Of a stretch of 64,000 nt of DNA, positions 11,809 to 21,990 are shown piece after piece; the stretch's first letter is position 1, and the number at the start of each line of letters is the position of its first letter. Made by a program: the position numbers and the translations under genes. Origin of the DNA: Nephrocerus scutellatus (lineage: Eukaryota; Arthropoda; Insecta; Diptera; Pipunculidae); assembly GCA_947095585.1 (NCBI GenBank), contig OX352761.1, positions 27,929,777-27,993,776 of the forward strand, in the 5' to 3' direction. The notes beneath the pieces are model-generated. The model was not told the DNA's origin. It searched no databases and saw nothing but the letters and a program-made list of their open reading frames with translations.

Positions 11809-12092
11809 GGCGCCGTGGCTCAGTGGATAGGAGCATGGACTGCTGAGCAGGGGGTTCATGGTTCGAACCCCAGTAACACCAAAGTATTTTTCACGGTGTC
11901 CCACCTCTCGCGAAAGTTTGACAAACGTCCGAGAGCAATAACTTGTCACTGAAAGCTTCTCAATTCGCTGTTCGGATCCGGCATTAAATTGTAGGCTCCA
12001 TTTGTGTTAAGCATGAATATTTTTGCACACAAATGGAGGAATGGAGAAGTCAGGCCTTGGACCGCATGGTCTGTCGCGCCGATATTATTATA
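11809..12092 (+). mobile_element. tRNA-derived SINE, copy 1
   Basis: The head (11809-11880) resembles a tRNA. An A-box-like TGGCTCAGTGGATAGG and a near-consensus B box GGTTCGAACCC are about 27 bp apart, and an anticodon-like loop CTGCTGA follows ATGGA, most like tRNA-Ser(GCT). The body (AAAGTATTTTTCACGGTGTC...) and an 'AAATGGAGGAATGGAGAAG' 3' part recur in three other copies on the minus strand. It is not a functional tRNA because the acceptor stem does not pair and a long body follows. Confidence 0.8.
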
Positions 12093-12339
12093 ATTGCTGC
12101 TTTAGTAATAAAAAAAACAGAGAAAGCTAAAAATACGAATTTGAAGCAAAGATTTGAATGATAAAACAAAATCTATTTGAATATTCTCTTCATAACTATA
12201 TTAGAATTTTCCTCCAATACTGAAAAAGCTGAATGATGGGGCTAGTCCCTTCAAAGTAAGGTTGGCATGAGGCCAATAACCTAATCCGTACATTTTTTTT
12301 TTATTACGGAACCCCCAATCAGCTTCGGATACACTAATG

Positions 12340-12490
12340 AACGACGACGGTACGGAAAACGGCTAAATGATTTGAGAATTTTCTCATGGAACATACGCTC
12401 ACTGTATAGGCTCAAGCTGCACAGCAGCTAGCCGATACCCTGTCCAAATATAATGCTGACATAACAGCAATCCAGAAGATACAGTGGACG
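12340..12490 (+). pseudogene. Endonuclease fragment of a non-LTR retrotransposon
   Basis: Translation with stops and frame changes gives a pattern like 'LRIFSW.IRSLY' ... 'LADTLSKYNADITAIQ', the N-terminal signature of the APE-type endonuclease of LINEs. It is only about 150 bp and inactive. It abuts the oppositely oriented 3' piece of an RTE-like element at 12515. Confidence 0.6.
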
Positions 12491-12514
12491 GATAATCATC
12501 ATCATATTTGACTC

Positions 12515-13130
12515 TACAACCGGGGTCCGGTCCTGGCCTCCCGCAAAAAGTCTCTCCCCCGGTCACGATTTGAGACGATGTCATCCAGTTTTGCATCCCT
12601 AAACTCCAGGCGTCCTGGTCTACCATCCTTCCAGCGTAGGTTTGGCCGGCCTCGCTGTCGTGTTCCATAAATCCTACCGTAAAGGACTTTCTTCGCTCAT
12701 GCGAGCTAGGTGTTCTGCCTGCCGGAGCCTACCGAACTTATCCTCTTCACGATGTCGATATCACGCTAACGATCGTAGATCTCATTATTATAGAGTCTCC
12801 GGAATCGTCCTTCCTCACATACTACATTAGGCTTTGTTGGCTTTAAGCGACCGTGATCGCATTTCTGGTTCCATGCTGTTATATGCTGCTACAGTTGACC
12901 CGAGATAGTTAAAGGATTGCACTACTTCAAATTCGCGCTCCACTATTTAAATTGCGGGTCCAATGTAGGTTCTTCTAAACGCAGACGTCGTCACCATGTA
13001 TCACCCAGATTTCGTACCGCCTGCTCGATCTGGATGAAAGCTTCCTGTACATCTCTTGGGATGTTGTTGATTTGCTTGGGATGAAGCCACACTGGTATGG
13101 ACCAATGATGACTTCAGCGTAAGGGGCTGT
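12515..13130 (-). pseudogene. RTE-like non-LTR retrotransposon, 3' part with internal deletions
   Basis: Read on the minus strand, this matches the element at 62500-64000 in blocks. 12515-12660 corresponds to the 3' end there (CTCTACAACCGG at 12515 is the inverse of the last bases of the window). 12880-12940 corresponds to about 63535-63600 (GCAATCCTTTAACTATCTCG), and 13070-13130 to about 62944-62995 (CATTGGTCCATACCAGTGT). The order is kept but the blocks between are deleted. Confidence 0.8.
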
Positions 13131-13249
13131 ATATATAGTAATTAGTAAAAGGGGATTCCCCGGGAAGACATTTTCTTTCCGGGACATTAAATAAATTAAA
13201 TGCGTGTTTGGTGTTTCTTGTTTCATAAGGCAAAGTGCCCTACTCCTAC

Positions 13250-13255
13250 TTTATT
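13250..13255 (-). terminator. Candidate poly(A) signal of Fis1
   Basis: AATAAA on the minus strand, about 80 bp after the Fis1 stop. Confidence 0.45.
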
Positions 13256-13335
13256 TATCACGTTTACGATTACTACAAAAATAAAACAAAAAATACAGTT
13301 TTAAAAATGTATTGTTGGTTTTCCTCAAATATTTT

Positions 13336-13953
13336 TTACTTTTTGGCTAAAGCAATTCCAAGGCCCACAATTCCACCTATCACAAGCGCTGCACCACCAG
13401 CAACTGCCATTCCTTTATAAACATCTTTATCAGATTCTTTTTTAATGTACTCCTAAATGATATAAATATGTAGTATCAAACATTATTGAATTATCTTTTA
13501 TACTGTACTTCCAGCGTTCGAACTTGATCATTGTTAGGCTCTATATCCAGAAATGCTTTGCAATATTTCATGCCCTCTGCGTACTGTTTTATTCTTGCAT
13601 TCCCAAAAGCTAAGTAGTAAATGTAGTCGCGCCTTCCCTCTGGATTGTTTGTGGCCAAATCTTCAAGTAGTAAAAGTCCCTGAAAAAATTTCAGCAATAA
13701 ATTACTATTAAAACAATTAAAAGGGAAACGCATCGAATAAACCTTTCGAATATCATTTGTGTATTCACTCCTCACAAGGCAAAACGCATATTCAAATTTT
13801 GTTTCATTAGATACATCATCTAATTCTTCCAGATATTTTTTTTCAAATTTCTACAAAATAGATAAGGTGAACGATATAAAACATTTTGTTGTTACCAGAC
13901 GTATTTACTTCCAAGTCCTCATGGGAAACACTTTCACTAAGAAGTTCTTCCAT
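13336..13953 (-). CDS. Fis1: Mitochondrial fission 1 protein, 4 exons
   Basis: Exons are complement(13909..13953), (13743..13850), (13509..13679) and (13336..13452), all joined in phase 0. Donors are GTAAAT, GTTTAT and GTACAG; acceptors are TTGTAG, TTTCAG and ATTTAG. The product is 146 residues. The N terminus (MEELLSESVSHEDLEKFEKK) and two TPR-like helical repeats are as in Fis1: 'FEYAFCLVRS' with 'GLLLLEDLA', then 'YIYYLAFGNARIKQYAEGMKY' split over the motif. A C-terminal anchor (GMAVAGGAALVIGGIVGLGI) is followed by basic KK, placing the protein in the outer mitochondrial and peroxisomal membrane, where it recruits fission factors. Two donors are weak but the family alignment fixes the joins. 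Intact. Confidence 0.95.
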
Positions 13954-14102
13954 TATCTCTATTTAATACGTTTTTAATTTTCTATATTTCACAACAATTG
14001 TGAGTAATTCTTTGGTATTTTGATTGTATAGTTTTAATCAAATCACAAAAAAGGCTTGTTCGCGTCTTCTCTCGCCACTAATTTTGATTAAAAATAACAA
14101 TT

Positions 14103-14248
14103 GCAGTATTTTATTTGAATTCTAATTGGGAAATACAACAACAATTGCACTGTCTTATTCCTTCTTTGGAATTTGAAAACCTGCTGGTTGGCTTGGCTGG
14201 TTTAAGGTTGTTTTGACATTCGAATTCAGATTCCAAATAAAATACAGC
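14103..14248 (+). mobile_element. MITE family M, copy 7, upstream of Fis1
   Basis: GCAGTATTTTATTTGAATTC at the left and CCAAATAAAATACAGC at the right, with TA following. The core has AATTCCTTCTTTGGAATT inferred across 14155-14174 with one change, and CCTGCTGGTTGGC. It lies about 150 bp upstream of the Fis1 start on the other strand. Confidence 0.8.
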
Positions 14249-14271
14249 TACCAAAAGATCGAGTGTCTATG

Positions 14272-14500
14272 TCCCTTTTTTTTGTTTTAGCAATCTGCGG
14301 TCGAGCGTAGATTTTTTTTTCGAAAAAACGAAAACGAAAGCTGAGAATCTTTTGTTTACACATTGTTTTGTTGCATGTGTTGTTGTTGCAATTAGGGTAA
14401 ATCTCCCAAAAAATCAAGATCTGTTTGAGGGGAAATCCAATCTACCGTAGATTGGTTTTTTGGAATATACGAACAACTTGACAGCCAAAAAATCGCCAGA
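14272..14500 (-). repeat. Repeat family B, copy 2
   Basis: On the minus strand this reads TTTTTTGGCTGTCAAGTTGTTCG, then CTACGGTAGATTGG, then TTTGGGAGATTTACCC, then ACACATGCAACAAAACAATG, then the CTCGACCGCAGA block. The same order occurs at 32207-32430. An inner palindrome (CCAATCTACCGTAGATTGG) is at about 14437-14455. Confidence 0.7.
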
Positions 14501-14562
14501 TATTAAAAAAAACACGACATAAATTACTTACCCAGAGTCTATACGCGAAAAAAGCTAACAAC

Positions 14563-16010
14563 CATGATAAACAGAAATACAAGGTAATATATTCCGCGTT
14601 TAAATTTTGGTTTTTTCTGCGCATGTACGTCATTCTGATACCTCTTGATCAGCTGTCACTTTAATTCCCTCTCTTACTTGTGTGTTTTTTTTTCTTAATA
14701 CAGAAAAAATATTGTGAAATTTGTGAATATTTAAATAAAATAACTTAAAGAAAAAACTAAAGAAATTAAAAATGACAATTCGTGCTATGTTCAATTGTAA
14801 TAGCAGTAATAAAAAATCACTGAAAAGAAACCTGAATGCAGTGCCTGGTAAAATCAAATATTTTGGATTTCCAAAAGATCCTACTTTTTGTAAAATTTGA
14901 GTAACAAAATGCCAAAGAAAAGGTCACATAAACACTAAAAACGCCAGAGTTTGCTCAAAACGACAATTGCTAAATTGACTCCTGACCTCGAATGGCTGCT
15001 TATGGACTGCAATTAGAAATTCAAGATGAAATTCTTACTGAAATGGAAAATCTAGTTACCACAATGCGATGTGGTAGTATAACTAGTCTATTACCTTTCC
15101 AGAAAGGGATTTTATTAAGAATTAGATCTCTAAAAATGCTTTTCGCTAACCTTAAAAAGAATCACAAAGCTGCATATGTTCTTACGTATCGCTTCAACCA
15201 AGATCTTTTGGAATTGTTCTTCGGAGTAATGCGTGCAAAAGGAGGGTTGTGTGATCACCCAGGTGCATTGGAATTGAAATACCGATTGCGATCGTACATA
15301 CTTGGCCGAAACGAATGAATCATGTCAGATGCAGCTAATGTTATGGCTATGCCGGAATCAGAAATGGAGCATATGGGTTTACACGAAAAAATCGGGGACT
15401 TCTCAGAAAGCGCTGATGGTAGCATTTTGATATCATCCAACTTATTATCGGATCTTTTGCCGACAGAAAAAATGAGGAGCAAATATTCACTCTTGATGAC
15501 ATGAGCGATATCAAGTATGATGCCATAGAATATTTAGCTGGGTATCTCATAAAACGTTTCAAAGGGAAGATCTCCAATATCACAGAGATGTATTGCGATG
15601 AAAACAACGAATCAGGACTTACTTGGACAAATGTTATTAGCGAAGGGGGCTTGCATAAGCCTAATGCATTATTTCTTTCGGAATTGGGAAAATTGGATAC
15701 GATTTTCAATGAACAAAATGGGGAAAACAATAATTCACTTAAATCATGTTCCTATATATAATAGATATAATAATGACATACGTGTACCTGTGTATGTGTA
15801 TTCAAATTATCTTAATAATAAAATATTCTTAACAAGAAAAACCAATTATTATTTAACTTTTATTAAAAAAATGTTCAGATATACCTATCTATAAATATAA
15901 ATAATGGCAGAACAAAGCAAAGCAAAGGGTATCAAGCTTACGTCATCAATGTTAGAAAGAGATGGAGATAGACATGCGCAATATATTACCTTGTATTTCT
16001 GTTTATCATG
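14563..16010 (+). mobile_element. P-element-like transposon, internally deleted, with TIRs and target duplication
   Basis: Inverted ends CATGATAAACAGAAATACAA (14563) and its complement ending at 16010 match for about 33 bp. They are flanked by a direct repeat GCTAACAAC (14554-14562 and 16011-16019). That fits the 8-bp target duplication of the P superfamily plus one ambiguous base, and the CATGATA start is similar to the P terminus. Inside, TIR-proximal blocks are also inverted (GCGCATG..., GATACC...). The 1448-bp element holds a degenerate THAP-type N terminus and the C-terminal part of a P-like transposase, with the catalytic middle missing. Confidence 0.85.
14772..15730 (+). pseudogene. 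P/THAP9-like transposase remnant
   Basis: The N-terminal piece from 14772 has features of a THAP zinc finger (an early Cys, 'IKYFGFPKDP', and later 'VCSK' in another frame), but one Cys and the His ligand look lost and there is a stop at about 14899. From 14992 a 108-codon frame carries P-transposase C-terminal signatures: 'LPFQKG', 'YVLTYRFNQDLLELFFG', 'RAKGGLCDHPG'. A further frame from 15501 (YLAGYLIKRFKG...) continues the match after frame changes and stops. The RNase H-like catalytic region between them is absent, so it cannot encode an active enzyme. Confidence 0.8.
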
Positions 16011-16214
16011 GCTAACAACTAACTGAAACTACGTCTAATGAAATATGAACTGTTCGGAGAGATTATTTAACTATCAAAATGCAACTATTGGTTTTTTTTC
16101 CTCCTCCGAGAAAAATCTATTTCTCTGAGTCGTTTTTTTGCACTCCGATAATTTTTGAAACTTTTTACTCTAAAAAAGATGAGGTATGACCAAATACGAA
16201 TTGTTTATTTTTCA

Positions 16215-16413
16215 ATTTATTTTGTACTTAACAGATTTCTCATAAGTGCTATTCTTTTTGAGATATTTGCATAAACTTGAAAAACTACCACCACCGGTTG
16301 GCCGATTTCCGCTAAAATCAACTAGGGCCTCCCAATTTAAAAATTGTAAAAAGCTTAAATATAAATATTTTCATCCCCACCAATTCAGCCGTCTGGGTTG
16401 TAGAGTAGACACA
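16215..16413 (+). repeat. Repeat family C, left part of a split copy
   Basis: Contains 'CGGTTGGCCGATTTCCGCTAAAATCAACTAGGGCCTCCCAATTT' as separate blocks, then CACCAATTCAGCCGTCTGGG and GTAGAGTAGACACA. The same blocks in inverse are at about 46030-46300, and part is at 35640-35760. The copy resumes at 16958 (GTAGAATAGACACAGACAGAG) after an insertion. Confidence 0.65.
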
Positions 16414-16957
16414 TCATTCTATGAGTGGGACGAACCCTGCTAGCGTTCGCCTTTAAGCATGCTCTTGAACTACTTCCCATTTAGCGGTCCTCTCTGCGAG
16501 AGTAAACCGTAAGCCACTACGTAGGTCAAGCCCAGAACGAAACTGGTCCTCAACCAAAGGTTGGCCCAGCCTCAGCTAACCTCCAAGGAGATCAACCTTA
16601 TCGGTAGGTGGAACCAATCCCCGTAGTACCAACGCGACCTTGGTGAGATCTGACATCAAGGGACTCAGCTCGTTTAGAAAGAGTGCCTGGGCGAGGTAAA
16701 AACCAACTTGGCAGCACATCGTCCGGAACCTCGAACCCAATCATTTGCCACTAGAATGGAATCAAGTCCTAGGACGCCCGGGATAGAAACTATCCCAGGC
16801 ACTACCATGTCCTGCAGTGTACGGTAAGGCTGCTAAATACGAAGACAGTGCCCGTTCTAGACATTCTAAGTACTAGCAGCCTTGCCCCTTTTATGTTCCG
16901 AGTTTAACCAAGTATCAAACCTACCAGATAGTAAAATACAGCGGTCCCTTCGGGAAT
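16414..16957. mobile_element. 544-bp insertion flanked by a 14-bp target duplication
   Basis: The segment interrupts repeat family C. It is bounded by GTAGAGTAGACACA (16400-16413) and GTAGAATAGACACA (16958-16971), one mismatch. It is markedly more GC-rich than its surroundings. It has no long open frame and no TIR. A 14-bp duplication suggests a target-primed retrotransposon (truncated LINE or SINE-like). The family is not recognised. Confidence 0.6.
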
Positions 16958-16989
16958 GTAGAATAGACACAGACAGAGATTTTTTAATT

Positions 16990-17208
16990 TGTGTTGTGTA
17001 TGTATATTTTTGAACCCAAATGGAAGGGACCTACAATTTAATGTCGGATCCGAACGGCGAATCGAGACGCTTTCCGTGACAAGTTTTTACTCTCGAAACG
17101 TTTGTCACCCATTCTCTATATGTGGGACACCTTGAAAAATACTTTTGGTGTTACTGGGATTCAAACCACGAACCACTAATCAATAGCCATACGCTTTTCC
17201 ACGGCACC
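16990..17208 (-). mobile_element. tRNA-derived SINE, copy 2
   Basis: Minus-strand copy. The inverse of the tRNA-like head is at 17150-17208 (GGTGTTACTGGGATTCAAACC, then CACGGCACC), and the body is at 17030-17150 (TCGGATCCGAACGGCGAATCG). The B box is slightly mutated. The 3' part near 16995-17030 matches 12010-12040 in inverse. Confidence 0.75.
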
Positions 17209-17787
17209 TACAATATATGTTATATCATATTTATAAATCCAGTACAAAAACCTAGGACTCTGCTTCAAAACCAACCCTATCAACAAAAAGTCAAGTACAC
17301 CAACCGAATACAAAAACCTAAAACTATACTACAAAAACCAACCGGATGAACCGAATTTTTCTTTATGTATTATATATAAATATGTACATATATTACAACA
17401 TATACAAAAAGGCAAACATTATCGGATTGTTCAATTAATGCAAAGAATCTGAGCTAGCACTGAACTTAATGTTTTTTTTAATCAAAGAAGTATAGACAAA
17501 GTAAGAATACTCAAGTTGATTAGAAAAACATCTAGTAAACTTTTATGTCAGTACATTGATCGATCAGATTGAAATAAGAAAATAGGCTCAATGCAGAATT
17601 CCGCGCTTACAATATGGAATTCTGTTCAAGCTATTTATTTTGATATACAGCACTGTTATATAATTGAACAGCACTCATTAAAATAAGCACTTTTTGACAT
17701 AAGTTTTTCTTGACATGTGTTGCATAAAGAAAACCTCTACATAATAGCAATAGGCAACACAAAATATTGGTAAAGGTATCCTCCAAT
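17209..17787. other. Intergenic, upstream of mRpS10
   Basis: AT-rich. A direct repeat of 'CAAAAACCTA..ACT.T.CT.CAAAACCAACC' occurs at about 17245-17275 and 17310-17345. No gene is seen. The mRpS10 promoter should lie near its right end. Confidence 0.4.
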
Positions 17788-18443
17788 ATGATCCGAGTTA
17801 GTTTGAAAATTTAATATTAATAAATAAAAGTTCTAATTTTTAATGAATATTATAATTATAGGCCGTAAAGAATTTGTTAACTTCGCGTTCTGCAACAAGA
17901 ACTTTTGGGTTTAGCAGATTCGCGCAATTGTCTACAGAAGTTGTCTCATCGAATTCGACCACAATTTTACCGGCCGTCGAGCAAAAAATTCTACAAGCCG
18001 ACGTCCCCGAAAAAGATAAACTATACAGTAAACTTGAAATTGAATTGCGCGGCATCGATCCTGCTGTTCTTAAAAGTTATTCCTGGTTTGCGACAACTGC
18101 GGCCAGCCACCTCGGCATTGAAATTGGACAATGGTACTCGTAAATATATCCATTATTAATACAATGATACGATTTTCTTTCTTTCAGTTGGTCACCCCGC
18201 AAAGCTCATCACGAACGGTTGACCCTGCTAAAATCAGTGCATATATACAAGAAGCATCGTGTACAGTACGAAGTGCGTACTTATTTTAGGTTTTTAAATT
18301 TCCACAAAATGACTGGATCTACAATGGATACGTTCCTAGAATACGTTGAACGAAATTTACCAGAAGGTGTAGCCCTCAATGCAACTAAAGTAGCGATTCA
18401 AGAAATTCCAGAGCACCTTCAAGAGCAACCATCTTCGCGCTAA
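17788..18443 (+). CDS. mRpS10: Mitochondrial ribosomal protein S10 (uS10m), 3 coding exons
   Basis: Exons 17788..17796, 17862..18133 and 18188..18443 give 178 residues. Junctions are GTTAGT/TTATAG (phase 0) and GTACTC/TTTCAG (phase 2). Exon 2 encodes a basic N-terminal presequence ([20 protein letters not shown]) of mitochondrial-targeting type. The uS10 domain then runs over exons 2-3, with '[19 protein letters not shown]', '[20 protein letters not shown]' and '[11 protein letters not shown]' typical of insect mRpS10. The product is part of the mitochondrial small subunit. The first exon is only ATG-ATC-CGA; it is inferred because exon 2 lacks an early in-frame ATG and this start splices in phase. 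The domain assignment is firm; the exact start is less so. Confidence 0.9.
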
Positions 18444-21195
18444 ATAAATTATTTTATATACCAACTAACCGTTTGTCATTTACTCAGAAAAACGAATTAA
18501 AGAAAAATTATTTGCAAATTTTTTTTCTTTTATATCCTCCAATTTATACACTCCTCATCCACGATGCGTAGGAGCGAAAGGTTAGAATCTATGAGATTGT
18601 AAATCGGCATAAAGCGTAATGCAGACATTTAAGTTTGATATTTGAGAGCTGAAGTCATGTAGGCAGCACCAGGATCTCGGTTTTAAAGCAAAAGAAAAAG
18701 AAAAGTATCGACAGGAGACAAGGAAAAATTATTATATACAACTCAACATGCTCCTGGGATACTGAAGGCGTATGACGTGAGTACATCCTGTTGTGGTTAA
18801 TAACATCATGATCATATTTTTAAATAAAAATTTATTTATCAGGATCTGGAACCTGTTGTCGTGAATTTTTATAAGAAATTTACATAGAAATTGATGCCAC
18901 TCTATTGATTTCACGAAGAGAATTTTTCTGTTAATTTCAGTTTTGTTTTTTATTATTTTTATTTTCCGTTTAGGTAAAACATTTAAGCTGAATAAAAAAG
19001 AGAGTCTTTTTAGGATATAACCCATGACCTTAAAGCTCCGGAATCATTTTTGAAAAAATGAACTCCAGAGAGAGTTGTCAAGCAGGGCACTTTTGTTGAT
19101 ATTCATGATGATTTACTAGACTTTAGACTATACTGACCACTAATGTAAAAAAAAAATTGCTTAAAGAACAAAAGTTATAATTTTTTGTTAACCGCTTAGT
19201 AACTTTTATCTAACATTCTATCTATTTAGTAGATACCTGTATCCCACCAACAGTAAGCATTATACGCTTCTCTTGAAAATGATTCTTACCGTAACCGTAA
19301 AAAAGGACAAATAAAACTAAAATCCAATCAAAGTTAATCGACATTAAATATAAATTGTTAATCAGTAGAAAATTTTGTTTGCCTTCTAAAATTTGACCGG
19401 CTAAATTAAACGACAAAAGCAATTAGGTCCGGTGTTGCACTCATTGTTGGTCATTTTTTGAAATGAATTTGTGTAACTTTATTCAATTTTAAAATATTTC
19501 AACTTTTTTTTGGTGTTAATTATGAGAGATCAGACCCATTAGGAGCTGCATTTATATCATCATGCTGCTGTTTAAATCGAACGTTTGGTAATGTAATGGA
19601 AAATAACATAATTAAACTGCTGGAAGAGTTTTGAGCAAGAATGTGCCATCCACTCCCACAATTAGGTTTACCTGCGCTTGATCCAATCCAAGTGCAGCAC
19701 AGTGGCAAACAATAGGTATTTAAACAGGTTCGTTGTTGGCTAGGGTTTGGGGCAACGCCAAAGAAATTGAAGGCTTTTTGCCGAATTTAAAATCAACTTG
19801 AAAATGAATTAAGTAAAACACAATTGTTTAATTTCATTTCCAAATTTCAGTGTGATTTTAATAACTGCAATTTTAGAAGAAATAAAATAATTTATAAAAC
19901 AATAAAAAGAACCAACTTAAGTTCGTCGGCATCGCAATTCCTTCTCTAGCAATTTGTACAACAAATTTAATTACCTTTTATTTTTCTTTTTGTATTCAAA
20001 AAGGAAGTTTGCGAAGCTTAGCAACGTAATTTTCTTCTTTAAAAACAATAATAATAATAATAAAGAGTACTTGATTTCTATTTATTTTGGCTGGTCGACA
20101 TTCGTATTACCATATATAAAACTAACATAATATTAGGTATTGTTTACTATTATTATTTATCTTTATTGAAAAATAGTAAATATACAACTAAAACTATAAT
20201 ATATTTTAACTAACTAATTGAACAGAGATGTTTAATGATTATTTATAAATGAATAATCATTTAAGGTCATGTCGAAGCGTATTATTTACAGAATAATATT
20301 ATTGTACATAATTGTAGTTTTTTTTCGTATAAAAGATTTTCCGAAAGTGTAACAAATTTTCGGTTTATAGGAATGTCGGATTTTATTATCAATCAAGTTA
20401 AAATAGCCTTTTTATTATCAATCAATCAAGTTAAAATAACCACTTTACCTCTACAAAAGTTTACTATCGAGTTATTTTTTCCTACCTTAGATTAAGATTT
20501 TTTATTAAACATTTAAGTAATATAAAATTTTGACTTAAAACTAAACTTATAACTATTATTTATAAGTGTCGGCTCAACAACAGGGGCCCGACGAATTTAC
20601 ATTCTTTTTTTCGTATTGCAAAACAATATTTTTGACTACTTAATCTATATTTAAAATAATTTAATTTCAAACAATAAATTTAAAAAAAAAATTTTTTAAA
20701 AAAATATGAGAGGGGGTATAAACAGGGCGATCTTTAGCCTCTGTAATGTTGATTGCTGGCCTTCTCGTAGAAGGAGACGTCTTGATTATTAAAGATGTCC
20801 TCGAATCTAGCATCTGTGAATCCTCTGATGTGTATGTACCGTTGACTTGGCTCGATTTCTTCGCTTCTCAGTCTTTGCATCTCAGGACTTGGATGTGTTT
20901 CCGTCCGTCGACGAATTTTCTCGCCATTTGGAACAAGTGGTCGGTTATTGGCAGCAGACCTGCTGCTTCGTAAAGTCTTGCAGTCGACACAAACTTATAG
21001 CTGTTTGGCACCCTCCTGTACATATCCTGAGTACCTTTATTTCAAATACGGAGATCTTCTTCATCGTTGTCATTGGAATGCTTATATACCGCAAAGAGAT
21101 CAATCGGCTGCGGGTGTCAGCCGATATTAGTGTCGAACCCATAGTTTTTAAGATCGCCGTGACATTTTCACTCCTTTTAATCGGTGAAGGTAGAT
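18444..21195. other. Long AT-rich interval without a recognised gene
   Basis: AATAAA overlaps the mRpS10 stop and the 3' UTR should lie just beyond it. A 62-codon minus frame at 19520-19708 ends in a plausible-looking tail (KQQHDDINAAPNGSDLS), but no family or splice partner is visible. 20040-20060 is an (AAT)n run. From about 20746 to 21195 the plus strand has several overlapping frames leading into the Helitron remnant; they may be decayed element sequence related to the minisatellite at 1-300. Confidence 0.4.
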
Positions 21196-21529
21196 TAGTA
21201 CCCGAGTCTTCTGGAAATATAAAATTGCCATCTGATTTTTGTAATCTGGTATCATCTGTCGCAGAGCTAATAAATTCCATTTATCCGGCTGTTTCTCAAA
21301 ACTATCACATGTTGCGAGAGAGGTCAATTCTTGCTGCTAAAAATGAAGAACATAAGTCTAAGATACGGTAGTAGAGAGTTCCTACACTTGATTCGTCTGG
21401 ATTGCGAGCACATAGTCTTTTACTTAAAGTGGGATCTCCAATTATTTTACTACGGAATCTCGACTCGCCACAACTTTGCAACGGCACAAGCATGTGCGTA
21501 AAAAAGATGCTTGGCAATGTTAATTAAGC
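21196..21529 (+). pseudogene. Helitron-type PIF1 helicase fragment, first copy, cut by the LTR element
   Basis: The translation contains 'RLVPESSGNIKLPSDFCNLV' and 'MLRERSILAAKN', typical of the C-terminal PIF1-like helicase of Helitrons, followed by a frameshifted 'GNGT/LCVKKMLGN'-like stretch. Sequence 21196-21529 continues at 26681-26705, on the far side of the LTR insertion. Together they form one 359-bp unit whose second copy is 26706-27064. Confidence 0.85.
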
Positions 21530-21959
21530 TGTGGTTATGGGCCCAGTTATTCCACGAACCAAATACGTCGTCTCCACTGGAACACCAAATCACAATATAT
21601 ATATATATATAACCGCGTGTTTGACGGTACGAATATTTAAGGATTTGATCGTACAATTTCGATCCAATTAACTTTAACGATTACAAACACTTTGTTGATT
21701 ATTTGGATATTTCGATTTAATTATTATTTTTATTTAATTTTATTTAAATCAAATGAAATTGATAACAAAGTTGAATTTATAACCTTAATTGTTGCGTGTC
21801 TCGCTTTTCGTCTTTTTCTTCATAATGTCATGACAGTTCAAAATGGAGTATTATTTTTTCTTTTTTTTCCCAGTGGCGAATGAACGAATTAATTTAATCA
21901 AGGGGTGAACACAGTTTATGCGTTGTTTCGAAGCGCTTGTACGCGTTGATGTCGCCACA
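21530..21959 (-). repeat. 3' LTR (left) of the gypsy-type element
   Basis: Starts TGTGGTTATGGGCCCAG and ends GTCGCCACA. It includes an (AT)n run at about 21594-21610 also present in the other LTR. Confidence 0.95.
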
Positions 21960-21972
21960 CTACCCCACCCCT
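21960..21972 (-). promoter_or_regulatory. Polypurine tract
   Basis: The minus strand reads AGGGGTGGGGTAG directly before the LTR start TGTGGCGAC. This is the expected site for plus-strand DNA priming. Confidence 0.8.
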
Positions 21973-21990
21973 AGCGAACGCAGGGAGCGA

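Noticed and set aside
11808..11880. Functional tRNA gene
   Set aside because: A and B boxes are present, but the acceptor arms do not pair, a long non-tRNA body follows, and three other copies share that body: it is a SINE head.
19520..19708. 62-codon minus-strand frame ending KQQHDDINAAPNGSDLS
   Set aside because: The tail looks protein-like, but there is no recognised family, no partner exon and no clear start.
20847..21371. 174-codon plus-strand frame as a host gene
   Set aside because: Its C-terminal part is the Helitron helicase signature and the rest is unlike any host protein, so it is element debris.
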